A stretch of DNA of 64,000 bases from Salticus scenicus (Eukaryota > Arthropoda > Arachnida > Araneae > Salticidae), in contig OZ005662.1 in the NCBI GenBank assembly GCA_963930645.1, positions 4,097,436 through 4,161,435 on the forward strand, given 5' to 3'. Each line of letters starts with the position of its first letter. Positions within the stretch are counted from its first letter, which is position 1. The position numbers and the translations under genes were made by a program. The notes under the pieces are model-generated. The model was not told the origin of the DNA, did no database searches, and was given only the letters and a program-made list of their open reading frames with translations. Below, in pieces: positions 60,597 through 64,000 of the stretch.

Positions 60597-61263
60597 TTAA
60601 ATTATTTCAGGCAAGTAAATGCTCAAAATACTCGCAGCATCCTTCAGTCTAGTTTTCAATGCGGCATCACCGTATAATAATGGCTTTTCAACAATTTCTT
60701 CTTTATGTTTGATACTTTAGTACCTAATATCTTTTTTACCTGGTGTTTATCAGTTGATAATATTTTCATAAAACTTTGTTTGATAAATGAAACAAGTAAC
60801 AAATAATATGCATATTTTACACAGCTGGAAATTCAAAAAAAGTCATAAATTTGGGCAATGGTTTAACTTTGTCATGGAAAAATCTTGATTTTCAGGAAAT
60901 AAAAGTTATGAAAACATGTTGGCTGTCATGGATTCCCTTTTGGCTTAGAAAAAAATGGGAAAGATAAACCTTTTTATTATTATTGTTCTGCTCTTGTAAT
61001 CAAGTTGGAATTCAGACTTGTAGCACTGTTATCAACTTTCAATTTTGCCTTTAAGTCGCTACACTGGCCAGAATTTTTACCTTTCAAGATGGCAGATTGT
61101 GACTTTAGGAAGGCTCGGGAAGGTTGATTCCAAAGATGAATAATTCACACTTTCTTTCAATCACAATAAAAGAAAAAATATTGCACTAAAATAATTGATA
61201 AATGTCAAAACCTGCACTAATAGTTGGAATTCTGTTATCAGAGGGAATGAGAAAAAGATAAAA
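60597..61263. other. 667-bp segment unique to right arm
   Basis: In the left arm GGTTAT and TTGCATCC are adjacent (11699-11713); here they are separated by 667 bp. No inverted ends or duplication. No ORF of note, and nothing recognised. Could be a left-arm deletion. Confidence 0.75.
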
Positions 61264-61331
61264 ATAACCATTTTTCAGTTAAAAAGCTAAAAACGTAGTC
61301 TGTACATACTCCTTATTCGAAACTCTAGTAC

Positions 61332-61460
61332 AGTAAACTCCAGATTATCCGCAGTGAATGGGGAATAGACAACCATGGCTAATCGAATCAGCAGATAATC
61401 CACAAAATGGTCAAAAAGGGGATATAAATCAACACATCACACTCTTGGCGATAAAAATTT
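61332..61460 (+). mobile_element. pogo-like end fragment (right)
   Basis: CAGTAAACTCCAGATTATCC preceded by TA at 61330-61331, followed by CAGATAATCC. Single-ended copy mirroring 11510-11640. Confidence 0.45.
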
Positions 61461-61898
61461 AAAAGGTGTCATGGGGGCTTTTTACTAAAACTGTACTGCC
61501 TGTGGAAGTATGAAAACTGGGTCGTCAACCATGAATTTTATTTTGAAACATTTCTTTAAATGATTCTAGTTTTCACTATTGCACAATATTTATTTGATTA
61601 TAATAATAATTTGGCTTCTGGTAAATTTCAATTTTAATTAGGTGGTGAAATTGGTATGATATTTATAAGTTTCGAATTTTAAAATGTAAATAAGAAACGA
61701 AATAAAGTGTGAAAATTTCGCACGAGTTTGCTAGTATATTATTAATCTGCAAGGCCATTTGAAAGATTTATGATATATCAGACTATGAAAGGTCATGTTT
61801 TGTTTCTGTGCTAAATTTAAAAGCATCATTTGGTGGGTACATAATATGCAAAAAATCTACTCAAAATAAGGTGAATAAGCTTCAGAGAGTGGTGTAGG

Positions 61899-63119
61899 TA
61901 GTGCTGACTCTAGGCTAATTTGGCAGGGTGCTCCACCCTGCTGTCCTTTCAAACCCATTTTAGCACCAAGTAGCCTTTTTTAACATTTTAAATGTTCAGA
62001 GGCCTTTAGATACTTTTCTTTCTCACTTTTCAACCTTCTAGCAATAGTTCTATAGCATTCCTGGAAGAACAAATGCATATAACCTATATATATACATGTA
62101 AAATTGGTAATTTACTTTTATTATGCACAAAAATTACAACATAGAAGACCGAAAATTATGCTAATACAGTATAGGATCCGTTATCCAGAAAGCTTGGGAC
62201 CTGGGTTATTCTGGATACGGGGTTTTTCCATAATTTGGAACATTTTATTATATGTATAAAAATGGTACAAAATAATTTTATAAATAGCAGTGATAAACAT
62301 GAATAATATATATAAACACTTTACCTATATATTTGTTCATTTATTTAATAAATTATTTTGACAAAATAAAAAAAAAATTCTTAATTAGAACTTTAAACTA
62401 TAAATTAATAGTAATAATAAATAATATTAATAGTAATAAGTTAATTAATAGTAATAAGTAATTAATAGTAATAATAAATTAAAAATAAATAAACTTTTAT
62501 AAAATTTAATTTTGGACCTGAGACTAAAATCCTTTCATTTGGATTTCACAAACATTTCTATGATTTTTTTTTTTTTTTTTTTTTTTTGCTTATAGTGTGT
62601 CTCTGATACTAATTGTTCATAAATGTTTCAAATATTTTAAGCACATAATGCTAAATATTTTATGAAATGATTTCTAAAAATAATGGAAATTAGTAAAAAC
62701 TATTTAAAATTTTTATAACAATTGGGACTTCATGCATGCAACTGCAACCTAAATTCAAGGATAAAATTCATCTGCTATTGGACTGTTATTAAAAAATACC
62801 TTAAAAATTCATCTTCTAACCTAAATTTGCAAAATTTTCAGAATTATTTATGCAGTTTTGTACTCACCATATTTTGCCAGATTAACACCATAGTATTAAA
62901 GAAAGTAGGTAGTAAAACTATAATTCTGACCGCTGCTATTTTATAACTTTAATTGTTAAATTTTATGATAATTAAAAATTTTGGTAGTTGGAATATTGCA
63001 TTCTGGTTTTCGGAACATTCTGGATAACAGATCCTATACTGTAATGCCCTTCTTGAAAATAGGTTGCCCTTTTTATTGAATTACCCCCCGGCTGCCCTTT
63101 TATTCTAGAGTCAGCACTA
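61899..63119. mobile_element. hAT-like element F (right), interrupted by pogo MITE
   Basis: Mirror of 8120-11068 but without the Tc1. Target duplication GGTGTAGG (61891-61898) and GGTGTAGA (63120-63127), one mismatch. Ends are TAGTGCTGACTCTAG and its complement. Confidence 0.78.
62167..63041. mobile_element. pogo/Tigger-like MITE (right)
   Basis: Mirror copy of 8206-9115, 875 bp. The 35-bp shortfall lies in simple repeats and the poly-A/T tract. TA duplication at both ends. Confidence 0.78.
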
Positions 63120-63600
63120 GGTGTAGAAGGCAATTTCCTGAATAGTTTGAAATATTTCTTTTAATTTAATGATAGCCTTATGTTTTATAAATGTAGCTAC
63201 AGTAGTCGAATGGGGTTTTGAAGGGTGCAGTAGCCTCCTTCACACAGAAATATATTTCAAATAAAACTGTTTCTGAAACAGGTTTGAATTGTTATCAAAA
63301 TTGCTTTGTTATTAATCATATACAGATCTCTTATCTTTCTTATAACTTAAACACTAACAATATATCATGTATCAACAGTGAAAGTGATGAAAAAGTAGAG
63401 TTAGTACCAGATTTATTTTTTTAGTACGACGGGACTATTTCTTTCAATCTGCCATTTTGTGTCGTTACCAATTTATAGTGTTCCACTTCGAAAATGCCTC
63501 CCAATATCCAATTTTACCATTTAATTTCTTACTCTATCTTAAAATATTTTGTGAAATCCATAAAAACTTTTATATATATATATTTTTTTTTCCACTTTCC

Positions 63601-63680
63601 ATCGGTGAAAATCGAACTCACAACCTTCGGGTTCATAGTTGTGTACTCTGACCACAGAGTCAACGGGTCTTGGCTGAATA
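63601..63680 (-). mobile_element. tRNA-like SINE head outside right arm
   Basis: Minus strand: GACTCTGTGGTCAGAGTA (A-box region), ACAACTATGAACCC (anticodon arm) and TGAGTTCGATTTTC (B-box region). tRNA-derived but without a proper acceptor stem. T run 63583-63592 is on its downstream side. Confidence 0.5.
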
Positions 63681-64000
63681 TTTCTTTATTATTTAGACTA
63701 GTGTTTTCAGGTATTTTTAGACTAAATACTGTGAAATTTATTTAAAATGTGTGTTATTTTCCGATTTATTAGTTGAGTATATTGATATGTTTTTGAGAAA
63801 TTAATGGATTAATATTAATTAATCTATGATGAATTTTGAGTATAATTTAAATATCAAATAATTGGTTTATAGGTTTTTTATTATTATGTTTTGTTCTGTA
63901 GAAATTGAAACTGTTAATTATTAATAATAATACAAAATTGTTATTAAGGTTATTTTACTAATTAAAATATCTAGTAAATGAGTATTAAGCAATTAGGGGA
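63681..64000. other. AT-rich right flank
   Basis: No recognisable gene or element. It shows no similarity to the left flank 7500-7803. Confidence 0.5.

Larger units (their letters stand above)
36999..63435 (-). repeat. Right arm of giant inverted repeat
   Basis: Reverse-complement partner of 7804-29974, longer by 4.3 kb. Right-only material: hAT C (37290-40748), about 3.25 kb at 43310-46560, a small hAT (52003-52186), one extra 27-bp minisatellite unit near 60 kb, and 60597-61263. Subtracting the left-only segments leaves under 100 bases unexplained, which homopolymer and (TA)n length changes can cover. The outer end is GGGAC at 63431-63435; beyond it the sequence has no resemblance to the reverse complement of 7650-7803. 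Confidence 0.95.

Overview
This window is AT-rich (roughly 70% A+T by eye) animal nuclear DNA, most likely from an arthropod and possibly an arachnid. That guess rests only on the density of hAT, Tc1/mariner and pogo-like elements, tRNA-derived SINEs and degenerate tandem repeats; no diagnostic host gene is present. I see no prokaryotic features, no rRNA and no intact tRNA gene.

The dominant structure is a giant inverted repeat. Left arm 7804-29974 (22.2 kb) is the reverse complement of right arm 36999-63435 (26.4 kb). Divergence is about 2% by eye, plus large indels. The arms are separated by a 200-base N run (29975-30174) that lies exactly at the inner end of the left arm, then by unique sequence 30175-36998. 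The outer ends stop abruptly at GTCCC/GGGAC (7804 and 63435). Outside the arms, 1-7803 holds three adjacent tandem-repeat arrays, a degenerate 110-bp array and small MITEs; 63436-64000 holds a tRNA-like SINE.

The only convincing host-type coding sequence is a C2H2 zinc-finger ORF present once per arm (14135-14746 minus, 57531-58142 plus). The two copies differ at one nucleotide in 612, while their flanks differ at about 2%. Everything else I recognise is mobile DNA. Seven hAT-type groups carry 8-bp target duplications, some nested: A inside which D and B inserted; C inserted at the B boundary; S; F carrying a pogo MITE and a Tc1; and a Charlie-like copy in a SINE. One hAT (D) keeps the end of a transposase. 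A full-length Tc1 transposase with five nonsense codons sits only in the left arm.

The arms differ by clean insertions with visible empty sites: a Tc1 and a mariner-like MITE only on the left, a 3.5-kb hAT and a 184-bp hAT only on the right. Three further length differences lack element hallmarks. Together these account for nearly all of the 4.3-kb difference in arm length. The arms therefore separated some time ago. Whether they are a real segmental inverted duplication or two haplotypes joined head to head at a scaffold gap cannot be settled from the sequence alone, and the gap at the hinge keeps the artefact hypothesis alive.
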